Origin: Bacteroidota bacterium
Lineage (GTDB): Bacteria > Bacteroidota > Bacteroidia > JABDFU01
Direction: 5' to 3'
DNA: 39,045 bases
Assembly: GCA_013286805.1 (NCBI GenBank)
Contig: JABDEY010000013.1
Span: 1 to 39,045 of the forward strand
The notes under the pieces are model-generated. The model ran no database searches. It was not told the DNA's origin and worked only from the letters and a program-made list of their open reading frames with translations. The stretch's first letter is position 1, and each line of letters starts with the position of its first letter. Of the stretch, positions 1 through 8,434 are shown in pieces. The translations under genes and the position numbers were made by a program.

Positions 1-1
1 G

Positions 2-58
2 TTGGGGTTATGCATTCTTAGTCAATATCTTGTGAACAGGAAGCGTTTGAACGAATGA
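2..58 (+). CDS. 3' end of probable mreD (partial)
   Basis: Only the last 18 codons are visible, ending ...QYLVNRKRLNE before a TGA at 56-58. That stop overlaps the ATG of the next gene as ATGA, the usual arrangement for translationally coupled genes. In Bacteroidetes the gene before mrdA-rodA is normally mreD, a small membrane protein of the elongasome, and a basic C-terminal tail after a membrane helix would fit. The identification rests on context and the overlap; the fragment is too short to recognise by itself. Another frame is open only to position 33 and is less likely. Confidence 0.45.
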   Translation: MGLCILSQYLVNRKRLNE

Positions 59-1986
59 ACAATCAGCTTTCCGAAAGGAAATATGTTATTATCGGGATAG
101 TCGCATTCCTCGGAATCGTTTATATGTTCAGGCTGTTTTATCTGCAGATCGTTAATAACAGCCTGAAACTGGAAGCAGAACACCAGGCCTTTCACTATCA
201 GACTCAGTATCCCCCGCGTGGATATATTTTCGACAGGAATGGTAAATTGCTCGTATTCAATGATGCTGCTTACGACCTGATGGTAACCCCAAAACAGGTG
301 TCAAATCTGGATACCGCTACATTGTGTACGATAATTGGAATTAGCCGTGAATCATTTCTCAGAAGAATGAAAAAGGCCAGGGAAAAACCTAATTCACCCC
401 GCAGAGCTTCCATATTTGAAAAACAAATTTCGGCAGAAACATATGCTGCCCTTCAGGAAAAACTTTACCGGTTAAAAGGTTTTTTTGTTCAGTCACGCAC
501 CTTGCGAAAATACCCCTTCCCATCAGCCGCACATTTACTTGGATATGTCGGGGAGGTCGATAAATCTGTTACGGATGTTAATCCTTATTATAAAGATGGC
601 GATTATATTGGCATCAGCGGAATAGAAAAATCCTACGAAGAGGAACTTAGAGGAAAGAAAGGGGTCAAGATATTGATGGTTGACGTTCATAACAGCCCTA
701 AAGGAAGTTACATGAATGGCATGTACGATACGATATCCTATCCGGGGAAAGGACTTACCTGTACGCTGGACCGTGACCTGCAGATGTATGGCGAATTGCT
801 TATGCAGAACAAAATCGGCAGCATAGTAGCCATTGAACCCTCCACCGGTGAAATCCTGGCACTGGTTACCAGCCCCACATACGACCCGAATTTACTGGTG
901 GGCCGGGACCGTTCAAAGAATTATGCCAAACTTGCACTGGATTCAATAAATGTACCGCTCTATAACAGGGCCTTACAGGCTTCCTATCCTCCCGGTTCAA
1001 CATTTAAACTGGTAGATGGATTAATTGCCCAAAACGAGGGTGTATTGCATTTGGATACCCGCTACCCCTGCGCTATGGGCTATCCGCCGGGGGGAGGTCA
1101 CCCTAAGTGTGAAGCTCACCCCTCCCCCTGTAATTTTCTGACATCCATCGAGTATTCCTGCAACTCCTATTATTCATATGTATTTAAATCCATCATGGAC
1201 AATAAGAAATATGCCGGAATGAATGAAGCTTTTGAAAGCTGGCGCAATTATGCATTGAGTTTTGGAATTGGTAAAAAATTAAATTCAGACCTGCCAAATG
1301 AACTGAGAGGTTTTTTACCTACAATTAAATATTACGATAAGGTATTTGGCGTAGGTGGCTGGAAAGTCTCAACAGTCATTTCCTTAGGAATTGGGCAGGC
1401 CGAACTTCTGATTTCGCCTTTACAGAATGCAAACATTGTAACGACAATTGCCAACAAAGGATTTTATTATATACCGCATATTATTAAAGCAATCGACAAG
1501 GATGAAAATCATCCGAAATTAATACGGTTTAAAGAAAAACAAATTCCACTTGTTACCGATACAGCACTTTATAACCATACCATCGGCGGAATGACACTGG
1601 TTGTTGAAAGCGGAACTGCTGCAGGGGTGAAAATGAATGATATAACAATGTGTGCCAAAACAGGAACCGCACAGAATCCTCACGGCAAGGATCATTCCGT
1701 TTTTGTTGCATTTGCCCCAAAAGAAAATCCAAAAATAGCCATCTCCGTGGTTGTGGAAAACGGAGGGTGGGGGGCTCAATGGGCTGCTCCAATTGCCAGC
1801 CTGATGATAGAAAAATATATCAGAGGCTACATTACCAGACCCGATATGGAGAAACGAATGCTGGAAGGCAATCTGCTTGAAAATGCAACGAAAGGGAAAA
1901 TAGCTGAATTTAAAAGCAAGGTGATCAAAAAAGAAAAAGCGGAACTGAAAAAACAACAGCAAAATGGCAAGGAGCAGGTTAAGTAG
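55..1986 (+). CDS. mrdA: Penicillin-binding protein 2 (elongasome transpeptidase)
   Basis: This is a class B PBP that cross-links peptidoglycan during cell elongation, working with the glycosyltransferase RodA encoded next. It has a short cytoplasmic N-terminus, one membrane anchor at about residues 10-30, a PBP dimerisation domain (about 50-230) and a transpeptidase domain (about 255-600). The three catalytic motifs are visible: STFK with the acyl-enzyme serine at S315, S368-C-N370, and KTG starting at K535. The C-terminus is a charged Lys/Glu/Gln tail. The length of 643 aa is normal for Bacteroidetes PBP2. The start overlaps the stop of the preceding gene (ATGA), and the 3' end overlaps rodA by 23 nt, so the genes are probably cotranscribed and coupled. 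Confidence 0.96.
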   Translation: MNNQLSERKYVIIGIVAFLGIVYMFRLFYLQIVNNSLKLEAEHQAFHYQTQYPPRGYIFDRNGKLLVFNDAAYDLMVTPKQVSNLDTATLCTIIGISRESFLRRMKKAREKPNSPRRASIFEKQISAETYAALQEKLYRLKGFFVQSRTLRKYPFPSAAHLLGYVGEVDKSVTDVNPYYKDGDYIGISGIEKSYEEELRGKKGVKILMVDVHNSPKGSYMNGMYDTISYPGKGLTCTLDRDLQMYGELLMQNKIGSIVAIEPSTGEILALVTSPTYDPNLLVGRDRSKNYAKLALDSINVPLYNRALQASYPPGSTFKLVDGLIAQNEGVLHLDTRYPCAMGYPPGGGHPKCEAHPSPCNFLTSIEYSCNSYYSYVFKSIMDNKKYAGMNEAFESWRNYALSFGIGKKLNSDLPNELRGFLPTIKYYDKVFGVGGWKVSTVISLGIGQAELLISPLQNANIVTTIANKGFYYIPHIIKAIDKDENHPKLIRFKEKQIPLVTDTALYNHTIGGMTLVVESGTAAGVKMNDITMCAKTGTAQNPHGKDHSVFVAFAPKENPKIAISVVVENGGWGAQWAAPIASLMIEKYIRGYITRPDMEKRMLEGNLLENATKGKIAEFKSKVIKKEKAELKKQQQNGKEQVK

Positions 1987-3241
1987 TTCTACTCTTTTCA
2001 TAAACATTGACTGGATAACAGTTGGCCTTTATTTTGGCCTTATTCTGTTTGGTCTGGCCAATATTTACTCGGCAGTGTATAATGAAGATCACCCCGCTGT
2101 TTTTGATTTCAGCCAAAAATACGGCAAACAGGTTGTCTGGATAGGCACTGCATTTGTACTCGCAATTATTATACTCATTATTGACGCAGAATTTTATACG
2201 ACCTTTGCCTACCCTATTTTCGGAATTGCATTAGTTTCTTTTATTGCTGTTTTTATTCCCGGCCTGGGCAAGGAAGTAAAAGGAAGTCATTCCTGGCTGA
2301 ATATTGGGAGCATTGCCATACAACCTGCTGAATTTGGCAAGTTTACAGTTGCCCTGGCCCTGGCAAAATTACTCAGCCAAATGAACATTAAAATGACAGA
2401 TTTGTCAACTAAACTTTACTCGGCAGCTATCATCGTATGTCCGATTATTATTATCATACTCCAGCATGAAACAGGTGTCGCTCTGGTCTATTTGTCCTTC
2501 ATCCTGGTTTTATACCGGGAAGGTTTATCCGGCAATTTTTTACTGCTTGGTGCAACTGCTACCATTCTGTTCATTGTTTCTTTATTATTCAGTCAGGTTT
2601 ATATTATTTCGGCCCTTGTAATGATCGCTCTGCTTGCCTCAGCACTTGTGAAAAAGAAAAAAGGAAATTTTATTGCAATTGGGATCAGCCTTCTGATTAC
2701 TTGTGGTATTGTACTGGGCACGGATATCGCTTTTCAAAAGCTCAAAGGCTACCAAAAAACCCGTATTGATGTTTTTCTTGGAAAGGAGATAGACAAGGAT
2801 AAGACAGGATACAATGTTAATCAGGCTAAAATTGCAATCGGTTCCGGTGGTTTTTGGGGAAAAGGTTATCTCTCGGGCACCCAGACCAAATTTGAGTTTG
2901 TTCCTGAGCAGGATACTGATTTTATTTTTTGCACCGTTGGTGAGGAATGGGGATTTGCAGGCTCTATAACCGTCATTGGGTTACTTATTACACTCATTAT
3001 CCGGGTCATATTTATGGCTGAACGACAGCGTTCACCCTTTAGCCGGATTTATGGCTACGGAGTTGCTTCCATTTTCTTTTTTCATCTGATGGTGAATGTT
3101 GGAATGACGATTGGCCTTGCACCGGTCATCGGAATTCCATTGCCCTTTTTTAGCTATGGGGGCTCCTCTTTATGGTCTTTTACTATTCTGTTGTTTATCT
3201 TTATTAAGCTTGATTCTCACAGGTTGCAGGTATTCAGATAA
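1964..3241 (+). CDS. rodA: RodA, SEDS-family peptidoglycan glycosyltransferase
   Basis: RodA polymerises lipid II into glycan strands in the inner membrane as the partner of PBP2. The 425-aa product is almost entirely hydrophobic with about ten membrane segments. It carries SEDS landmarks: the region GSHSWLNIGSIAIQPAEFGK near residues 104-123, the large extracytoplasmic loop with Y-x-V-x-Q-A-x-I-A-I-G-S-G-G near 283-298, the QDTDFIF motif near 318, and the C-terminal IPLPFFSYGGSS motif. The start lies inside mrdA (23-nt overlap). The stop is only 1 nt from the stop of the convergent lipoprotein gene, so no terminator fits between them. Confidence 0.96.
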   Translation: MARSRLSSSTLFINIDWITVGLYFGLILFGLANIYSAVYNEDHPAVFDFSQKYGKQVVWIGTAFVLAIIILIIDAEFYTTFAYPIFGIALVSFIAVFIPGLGKEVKGSHSWLNIGSIAIQPAEFGKFTVALALAKLLSQMNIKMTDLSTKLYSAAIIVCPIIIIILQHETGVALVYLSFILVLYREGLSGNFLLLGATATILFIVSLLFSQVYIISALVMIALLASALVKKKKGNFIAIGISLLITCGIVLGTDIAFQKLKGYQKTRIDVFLGKEIDKDKTGYNVNQAKIAIGSGGFWGKGYLSGTQTKFEFVPEQDTDFIFCTVGEEWGFAGSITVIGLLITLIIRVIFMAERQRSPFSRIYGYGVASIFFFHLMVNVGMTIGLAPVIGIPLPFFSYGGSSLWSFTILLFIFIKLDSHRLQVFR

Positions 3242-3242
3242 T

Positions 3243-3785
3243 TCATTTTCTGTTTTTCTGTTCAAACTCCCTGATCAGCTCCTCATCGGACTTACCCAGA
3301 TTATTAATAGAGGCTTTTGAATCATCTGCTATTTTGGTATTCGGATATTGTAAAATTACCTGGGTGTAGATTTCTTTGGCATGGACCATATCTTTCAACT
3401 GATTTTCATAGATAAAACCCTGTAGGAATAAAGCAAAATCTGCTTTCTTATGTTTGGGGTAAAATTCAATCACTCTTTTAAAAAGGTCTATGGCCGTGGC
3501 ACTTTCATTCAGATTCATGGAAATGTCTGCTGCTTTGTACAGGTAATCTGAGGCATATGCATCGTCCGGATAATTATTAAAAAAATCAAGATAGGCAGTT
3601 ACCATTTCGGCGCCCTGCTGGTGATTGATCGTCTGATCCGAACGCAACTTTTGTTCCAGGATTTGTATGTGATGGATCAGGGTATCCCGATCAGGTTTTG
3701 TTCCTGGCTTAGTTGTTGAAGATTTGGGATCATTACAGGAACAGGCAAGGATAGCAAGAGCCATTATGGTAAAAAGGGTTTTCAT
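3243..3785 (-). CDS. TPR-containing lipoprotein
   Basis: This is a 180-aa predicted lipoprotein. A short hydrophobic leader ends in ILACSC, with C15 or C17 as the possible lipidated cysteine. Tetratricopeptide-like helical repeats cover about residues 55-165 (patterns such as YLYKAADISMNL, AIDLFKRVIEFYP and AKEIYTQVILQYP), resembling outer-membrane TPR lipoproteins such as BamD/YfiO but shorter. The role is not identified; TPRs normally hold protein partners. It lies 10 nt after def and is probably the last gene of a ruvX-def-lipoprotein operon. Confidence 0.8.
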   Translation of the reverse strand: MKTLFTIMALAILACSCNDPKSSTTKPGTKPDRDTLIHHIQILEQKLRSDQTINHQQGAEMVTAYLDFFNNYPDDAYASDYLYKAADISMNLNESATAIDLFKRVIEFYPKHKKADFALFLQGFIYENQLKDMVHAKEIYTQVILQYPNTKIADDSKASINNLGKSDEELIREFEQKNRK

Positions 3786-3795
3786 AATAAAATAT

Positions 3796-4386
3796 TTACT
3801 TTTTTTTATAGAATTTCATTTTATAAGCCACGTCCACCTTCCCCTTTGAAATATCATTCAGTTTTCCTTTCAGCATTTTTCTCCGCATAGGGTTGACACG
3901 ATCTACAAAAAGTTTCCCAAAAATATGATCGTATTCATGCTGGATGATTCTGGCAGCAATTCCTTCAAAAGATGCCTCATGACTTTTAAAAAGCTCGTCC
4001 ATGTAACGAATTCTGATTTTGGGAAGTCGCTCTATATCTTCCCGGATTTTGGGGATACTAAGGCATCCTTCATTGAACTTCCAGGTCTTACCCTCTTCTT
4101 CAATAATCTGAGCATTAATGAACACTTTCTTAAAATCCTTTAGGCCTTTATATTCTTCGAGAGGTTTGCCATCCTCATCCTTATCTTTTGCAAAAGGGGA
4201 TGCATCCACGACAAAAAGGCGTATGGACTTACCCACCTGAGGAGCTGCAAGACCTACTCCACTGGCATCATACATCGTTTCAAACATGTCAGCAATCAAC
4301 TGAGTCAGGTCAGGGTGGTTTTCATCAATCTCCTGCCCTATTTTTTTTAAAATCGGGTCTCCGTATGCAATAATGGGCAAAATCAT
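3796..4386 (-). CDS. def: Peptide deformylase
   Basis: This enzyme removes the N-formyl group from nascent proteins in the cytoplasm and uses a divalent metal, usually Fe2+. All three family motifs are present: G43-VGLAAPQ-50, EGCLS with the metal ligand C108, and H150-EYDH-154 with the other two ligands and the catalytic Glu. The length of 196 aa is normal for Bacteroidetes. An acidic insert (SPFAKDKDEDGKPLEEYKG, about residues 63-81) precedes the second motif and also occurs in Bacteroidetes PDFs. The start overlaps the 3' end of ruvX by 4 nt, so the two are translationally coupled. Confidence 0.96.
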   Translation of the reverse strand: MILPIIAYGDPILKKIGQEIDENHPDLTQLIADMFETMYDASGVGLAAPQVGKSIRLFVVDASPFAKDKDEDGKPLEEYKGLKDFKKVFINAQIIEEEGKTWKFNEGCLSIPKIREDIERLPKIRIRYMDELFKSHEASFEGIAARIIQHEYDHIFGKLFVDRVNPMRRKMLKGKLNDISKGKVDVAYKMKFYKKK

Positions 4387-4817
4387 TTCAAAGTTTTGCT
4401 TTGGTTTTCCTTCATTTCCATATAAGATTGCAGAATAATTGTCGCACTGATCCGGTCAACTGTTTCTTTATTTTGTCTGTCCTTTTTCTTCATACCACCA
4501 TCAATCATTGTCCGAACAGCGAGTTTTGAGGTAAAACGTTCATCCATCCGTTCAACCGGAATCAGTGGAAAATTCTTTTGTAAGGTTTTTACAAAAGAAG
4601 CAATCTGTATTTCAACATGACTTGCTTCATTATTCATTCGTTTAGGTTCTCCTACCACAATACAGGCAATTTCTTCCGTATTCAGGTACTCTTTCAGAAA
4701 CGCAGTAAAATCCTTTGAATGGATGGTCGTAAGACCGTTAGCAATTAGTTGATTGGGATCGGTGACTGCAATCCCTACCCGTTTTGTTCCATAGTCAATT
4801 GCCATTATACGAGCCAT
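4383..4817 (-). CDS. ruvX: RuvX/YqgF, putative pre-16S rRNA nuclease (Holliday junction resolvase-like)
   Basis: RuvX is a small RNase H-fold nuclease, linked to 16S rRNA 5'-end maturation and originally predicted as a Holliday junction resolvase. The fold signature MARIMAIDYGTKRVGIAVTD places the first catalytic Asp at residue 8. VGEPKRMN and the MDERFTS motif follow, with a late Asp in KETVDRISATIIL. The length of 144 aa is typical. It is the first gene of the ruvX-def-lipoprotein group and is divergent from dapD, sharing a short promoter region. Confidence 0.92.
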   Translation of the reverse strand: MARIMAIDYGTKRVGIAVTDPNQLIANGLTTIHSKDFTAFLKEYLNTEEIACIVVGEPKRMNNEASHVEIQIASFVKTLQKNFPLIPVERMDERFTSKLAVRTMIDGGMKKKDRQNKETVDRISATIILQSYMEMKENQSKTLK

Positions 4818-4836
4818 GCTGCGAAGTTAAATTTAA

Positions 4837-4869
4837 TTGTCAATTGTTAAACAGGATTTGATATATTTA
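4837..4869 (+). promoter_or_regulatory. Candidate Bacteroidetes promoter for dapD
   Basis: TTG at 4837 lies 19 nt (after the hexamer TTGTCA) before TATATTTA at 4862-4869, one base from the TAnnTTTG -7 consensus. Transcription would start near 4875, leaving a leader of about 20 nt to the ATG at 4894. This argues that the TTG at 4837 belongs to the promoter and is not a start codon. Confidence 0.4.
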
Positions 4870-4893
4870 TGCCCCTTAGACGCAGATTTATAT

Positions 4894-5700
4894 ATGCAAA
4901 AAATTATTGAAGCTGCCTGGCAAAACAGGGAGTTGCTGAAAGACCCGAAAACACAAAATGCAATCCGGGAGGTTATTCAACTTCTTGATAAGGGCGAAAT
5001 CAGGGTAGCAGAACCTTTAGCAGGTGACTGGCGACTAAATGACTGGATAAAGAAGGCAATTATTTTGTACTTCCCTATTCAGCCCATGAAAACATGGGAA
5101 ACGGGGCCGCTTGAGTTTTATGACAAGATGGAATTAAAACACGACTATGAATCAATAGGTATACGTGTGGTACCCGGTGCAATAGCTCGTTATGGGTCCT
5201 TCCTGGCCAGGGGGGTTATTTTGATGCCTGGGTTTGTTAATATCGGAGCCTATGTGGATACCGGCAGCATGGTTGACACCTGGGCCACCGTTGGTTCATG
5301 TGCGCAAATTGGGAAAAACGTGCATCTGAGCGGAGGGGTTGGTATTGGTGGTGTTCTTGAACCAGTGCAGGCAGCTCCGGTTATTATAGAAGACGATTGT
5401 TTTATTGGTTCCCGTTGTATCATCGTGGAGGGTGTCCGGGTACAGAAACAGGCAGTTTTAGGTTCAAATGTCGTATTGACCAAATCAACTAAAATAATTG
5501 ATGTCAGCGGGGAAAAACCAGTTGAGTATAAAGGCTTGGTCCCCCCTTCTTCAGTGGTGATTCCGGGATCCTATACAAAGAAGTTTCCTTCCGGTGATTT
5601 TCAGGTACCCTGTGCTTTGATTATTGGTAAGCGAAAAGAAAGTACTGATCTGAAAACATCTTTAAATACCGTACTAAGAGAGTTTGAAATTGTAGTTTAA
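4894..5700 (+). CDS. dapD: Tetrahydrodipicolinate N-succinyltransferase
   Basis: DapD transfers succinyl from succinyl-CoA to tetrahydrodipicolinate in lysine and meso-diaminopimelate synthesis. An N-terminal helical domain (MQKIIEAAWQNRELL) is followed by the left-handed beta-helix of hexapeptide repeats, roughly GFVNIGAYVDTGSMVDTWA through LGSNVVLTKSTKI, and a C-terminal lid. I chose the ATG at 4894 (268 aa) because family members begin about there. The reading frame stays open upstream to a TTG at 4837, but that region looks like a promoter. The S46 peptidase gene follows 11 nt later. Confidence 0.94.
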   Translation: MQKIIEAAWQNRELLKDPKTQNAIREVIQLLDKGEIRVAEPLAGDWRLNDWIKKAIILYFPIQPMKTWETGPLEFYDKMELKHDYESIGIRVVPGAIARYGSFLARGVILMPGFVNIGAYVDTGSMVDTWATVGSCAQIGKNVHLSGGVGIGGVLEPVQAAPVIIEDDCFIGSRCIIVEGVRVQKQAVLGSNVVLTKSTKIIDVSGEKPVEYKGLVPPSSVVIPGSYTKKFPSGDFQVPCALIIGKRKESTDLKTSLNTVLREFEIVV

Positions 5701-5711
5701 AAATCTTTCCT

Positions 5712-7868
5712 ATGAAAACTTTAAAAAGTATAATCATCATTGCCTGCCTTGCCCTGCCAGCTTTAAAAGCCGTTGCAGATGAAGGTATGTGGCTGCCGCA
5801 GTTATTAAAAGATTTGAATGAAGGGGACATGAAAAAATTAGGATGTAAACTCTCTGCGGAAGACATCTTCAGTGTGAATCATTCATCTCTGAAGGATGCT
5901 ATCGTTTTATTTGGCGGAGGATGTACAGGGGAAATGGTTTCAAATGACGGACTATTGTTAACTAACCACCACTGCGGTTATTCAAGTATTCAATCACATT
6001 CCAGCGTTGAACATAATTATCTCAGCAATGGATTCTGGGCTAAAAACAGATCCGAAGAGCTTTCAAATCCCGGACTTACCTGCACCTTTGTTATCCGGAT
6101 TGAAAATGTAACAAAGCAGGTATTGGAAGGCGTTTCTGATACATTGAATGAGCTGGCAAGAAATAAAATGATTGAACTAAAATGCAAAACCATCGAGGCC
6201 GAAACAATAAAAGGGACAGGATATCAGGCTAAAATAAAAGCTTATTTCTATGGCATCGAATTTTATATGGTTGTATCGGAGACGTATAAAGATGTTCGCC
6301 TTGTTGGAGCTCCCCCGGAGTCCATAGGCAAATTTGGTGGCGACACGGATAACTGGATGTGGCCCCGTCATACAGGTGATTTTTCTGTTTTCCGTATTTA
6401 TGCAAATGAAAAAAACGAACCGGCCGAATATGCAGCCGGCAACAAACCTTACCATCCGAAAAACTTCCTGAGTATTTCCCTGAAAGGTTACCAGAAGGGG
6501 GATTTCACAATGACGTATGGGTTTCCGGGTAAAACATTTGAATACCTTACTTCACAGGGCATTCGTCTGGTGACTGATCAATCCAATCCACTCAAAATAA
6601 AGATCCGCGAAAAGCGGCTGGATATATGGACAAGTGCCATGAAAAGCAGTGATAAAATTCACTTACAGTATTCCAGTAAATATGCCGGCATCAGCAATTA
6701 TTATAAAAAATTTCAGGGAGAAGATAAAGGAATGCGTATGATGAATACCATTGCCATGAAAGAGGATCTTGAAAACAGATTTCAGGACTGGGCCGGGAAA
6801 AATAAAAACAGGGAGTATATAAACCTGCTTGCCGGATTTAAAATGAATTACGAAAAACTGTATCCCCTGCAAATGGAAAATGATTTGTTTACCGAATGTG
6901 CCATGGGAATTGAGCTTTTAAGTTTCGCCAATAAGTTCAATAATCTGGTTAAAATAAGTAAAGATCCTGCCAGTACGGATGCACAGATTAAAACGGAGGT
7001 AGAGTTAATGAAGAAAGAGTCCACCCGCTTTTTTAAAGACTACGATGCTCCCACCGACCAGAAAATGCTTGCTGCTTTATTAAAAATGTACAGTGAAACA
7101 TCCAAAACAAATCGCCCCCTTTTGTTTGACAACATAAAAATCAATTACGACAATAATTTTACAAAATATGCGAAGGAGATTTTTAAATTCAGCTGGTTGA
7201 CGAATGAAAAGAAAGTTAATGACTTCCTTTCAAATTACGAAAAGGGTAAATGCAAGAAACTTCAAAAAGATTTCGGGTTCATTCTGATGGATGAACTGGT
7301 AAGCAACTTCAAAACCAATATTGCTCCGGGGTATAACAGTGTACAGGTCAAATTGGAAACATTATACCGCGAATGGATCAAGGGCCTGAGAGAAATGCAA
7401 ACGGAACGAAAATTCTGGCCGGATGCAAATTCTACTCTCAGGGTGGCTTACGGAACAGTCGAACCCTATAAACCTTATGATGGGGCGCTTTATGAAATCA
7501 AAACCACACTCAGCGGAGTTATTGAAAAAATGGATAATACTAACCCCGAATTTACAGTGCCGGATAAATTGCTGGCGCTCTATAACAAAAAGGATTTTGG
7601 GCAATATGCCGAGAATGGAGACATCCCGGTTGCTTTTATAGCAACCAATCACACTACAGGCGGGAACTCTGGTTCCCCATTATTAAACAATGAAGGACAA
7701 TTGCTTGGCCTGAATTTTGATACTGCATGGGAAGGAACCTTGAGTAATTATCATTTTACAGAAGAGCGGGTTCGTAATATCAGTGTAGATATCAGATATG
7801 TTTTATTCCTGATTGACAAATTTGGAGATGCCGGGTATCTGTTGGATGAAATGAAATTGGTAAAATAG
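5712..7868 (+). CDS. S46 family dipeptidyl-peptidase (DPP7/DPP11-like)
   Basis: This is a secreted or periplasmic serine exopeptidase that releases dipeptides from N-termini, a peptide-feeding enzyme characteristic of Bacteroidetes. A signal peptide covers residues 1 to about 22 (ends ALKAVADE). The chymotrypsin-like triad is visible as NHHC (H86/H87), the HTGDF Asp (D223) and GGNSGSP (S653), with a helical domain between the second and third elements. The length of 718 aa is normal. The residue 18 positions after the catalytic Ser is Thr671 (NFDTAWEG). In Porphyromonas gingivalis DPP11 this position is Arg673, which selects acidic P1 residues, and in DPP7 it is Gly. The specificity is therefore not predictable from the known pair. 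Five heptanucleotide repeats follow the stop codon. Confidence 0.93.
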   Translation: MKTLKSIIIIACLALPALKAVADEGMWLPQLLKDLNEGDMKKLGCKLSAEDIFSVNHSSLKDAIVLFGGGCTGEMVSNDGLLLTNHHCGYSSIQSHSSVEHNYLSNGFWAKNRSEELSNPGLTCTFVIRIENVTKQVLEGVSDTLNELARNKMIELKCKTIEAETIKGTGYQAKIKAYFYGIEFYMVVSETYKDVRLVGAPPESIGKFGGDTDNWMWPRHTGDFSVFRIYANEKNEPAEYAAGNKPYHPKNFLSISLKGYQKGDFTMTYGFPGKTFEYLTSQGIRLVTDQSNPLKIKIREKRLDIWTSAMKSSDKIHLQYSSKYAGISNYYKKFQGEDKGMRMMNTIAMKEDLENRFQDWAGKNKNREYINLLAGFKMNYEKLYPLQMENDLFTECAMGIELLSFANKFNNLVKISKDPASTDAQIKTEVELMKKESTRFFKDYDAPTDQKMLAALLKMYSETSKTNRPLLFDNIKINYDNNFTKYAKEIFKFSWLTNEKKVNDFLSNYEKGKCKKLQKDFGFILMDELVSNFKTNIAPGYNSVQVKLETLYREWIKGLREMQTERKFWPDANSTLRVAYGTVEPYKPYDGALYEIKTTLSGVIEKMDNTNPEFTVPDKLLALYNKKDFGQYAENGDIPVAFIATNHTTGGNSGSPLLNNEGQLLGLNFDTAWEGTLSNYHFTEERVRNISVDIRYVLFLIDKFGDAGYLLDEMKLVK

Positions 7869-7876
7869 TCTGTGAC

Positions 7877-7911
7877 CGGTAAGCGGTGATCGGTGGTCGG
7901 TTTGCGGCGAT
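7877..7911 (+). repeat. Degenerate heptanucleotide repeat (5 units)
   Basis: There are five contiguous 7-mers: CGGTAAG, CGGTGAT, CGGTGGT, CGGTTTG, CGGCGAT. They begin 8 nt after the S46 peptidase stop codon. The same CGGTGAT unit occurs in sense orientation at the 3' end of the large gene ending at 32616. Confidence 0.75.
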
Positions 7912-7948
7912 TAGCAAAATAGTGGAGCATAGAGTAGTATACATTGGG

Positions 7949-8428
7949 ATGAAAAGATTTTTTTTTATATCACTTTTAACGTTCATCTACTCATTTTATA
8001 GCTATAGCCAGACTGCTATTCCGGTATTGAATCAGGAAATAGTGGAGTATGTGACCAGCGTCATCGGAAAAAAAGTTGACAGGGGAGAATGCTGGGATCT
8101 GGCAAATGAAGCGCTGACAAAAGCCAATGCAAAATGGAATGGCAATTACAAGTATGGAAAGCCCTTAAACCCTATGAAAGACACCATATATCCAGGAGAT
8201 CTGATTCAATTTGAGAACGTTTTGCTGAAATACAAGAAAGATGGAAGGCAGTATACAGAGCAAATGGCACATCATACGGCTATTGTTTACCAGGTGAATG
8301 CAAAAGGCGTTTACCTCATTGCTCACCAGAATACGGGTCAGCATGGCCGTAAAGTGGGTATTAGTGATTTGAATTTAACAGACATAACCAAGGGAAAAGC
8401 TACGTTCTACAGACCCGAATCAAATTAA
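7949..8428 (+). CDS. Small secreted protein with a cysteine-proteinase-like (NlpC/P60-CHAP/AIM3-type) fold
   Basis: The mature region contains the pattern GECWD (C48), PGDLIQF, HHTAIVY (H108/H109) and HQN (H126, N128). This spacing is typical of papain-like NlpC/P60, CHAP and BBC1/AIM3-type cysteine-proteinase folds, giving a plausible Cys-His-Asn/His site. Residues 1-20 form a signal peptide ending SYSYSQ. I chose the ATG at 7949 (159 aa) because it starts the signal peptide; the frame is open upstream to 7886, but that part overlaps the heptad repeats and would bury the signal. A peptidoglycan or peptide amidase role is possible but unproven. The gene sits between the S46 peptidase and a glycosyltransferase, 6 nt before the latter. 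Confidence 0.7.
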   Translation: MKRFFFISLLTFIYSFYSYSQTAIPVLNQEIVEYVTSVIGKKVDRGECWDLANEALTKANAKWNGNYKYGKPLNPMKDTIYPGDLIQFENVLLKYKKDGRQYTEQMAHHTAIVYQVNAKGVYLIAHQNTGQHGRKVGISDLNLTDITKGKATFYRPESN

Positions 8429-8434
8429 AATACA

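Noticed and set aside
4837-4893. TTG start giving dapD 19 extra residues
   Set aside because: Homologs start near the ATG at 4894, and the extension covers a promoter-like -33/-7 pair.
7886-7948. Upstream ATG for the Cys-proteinase-fold protein
   Set aside because: It would place 21 residues, partly encoded by heptad repeats, in front of a good signal peptide.
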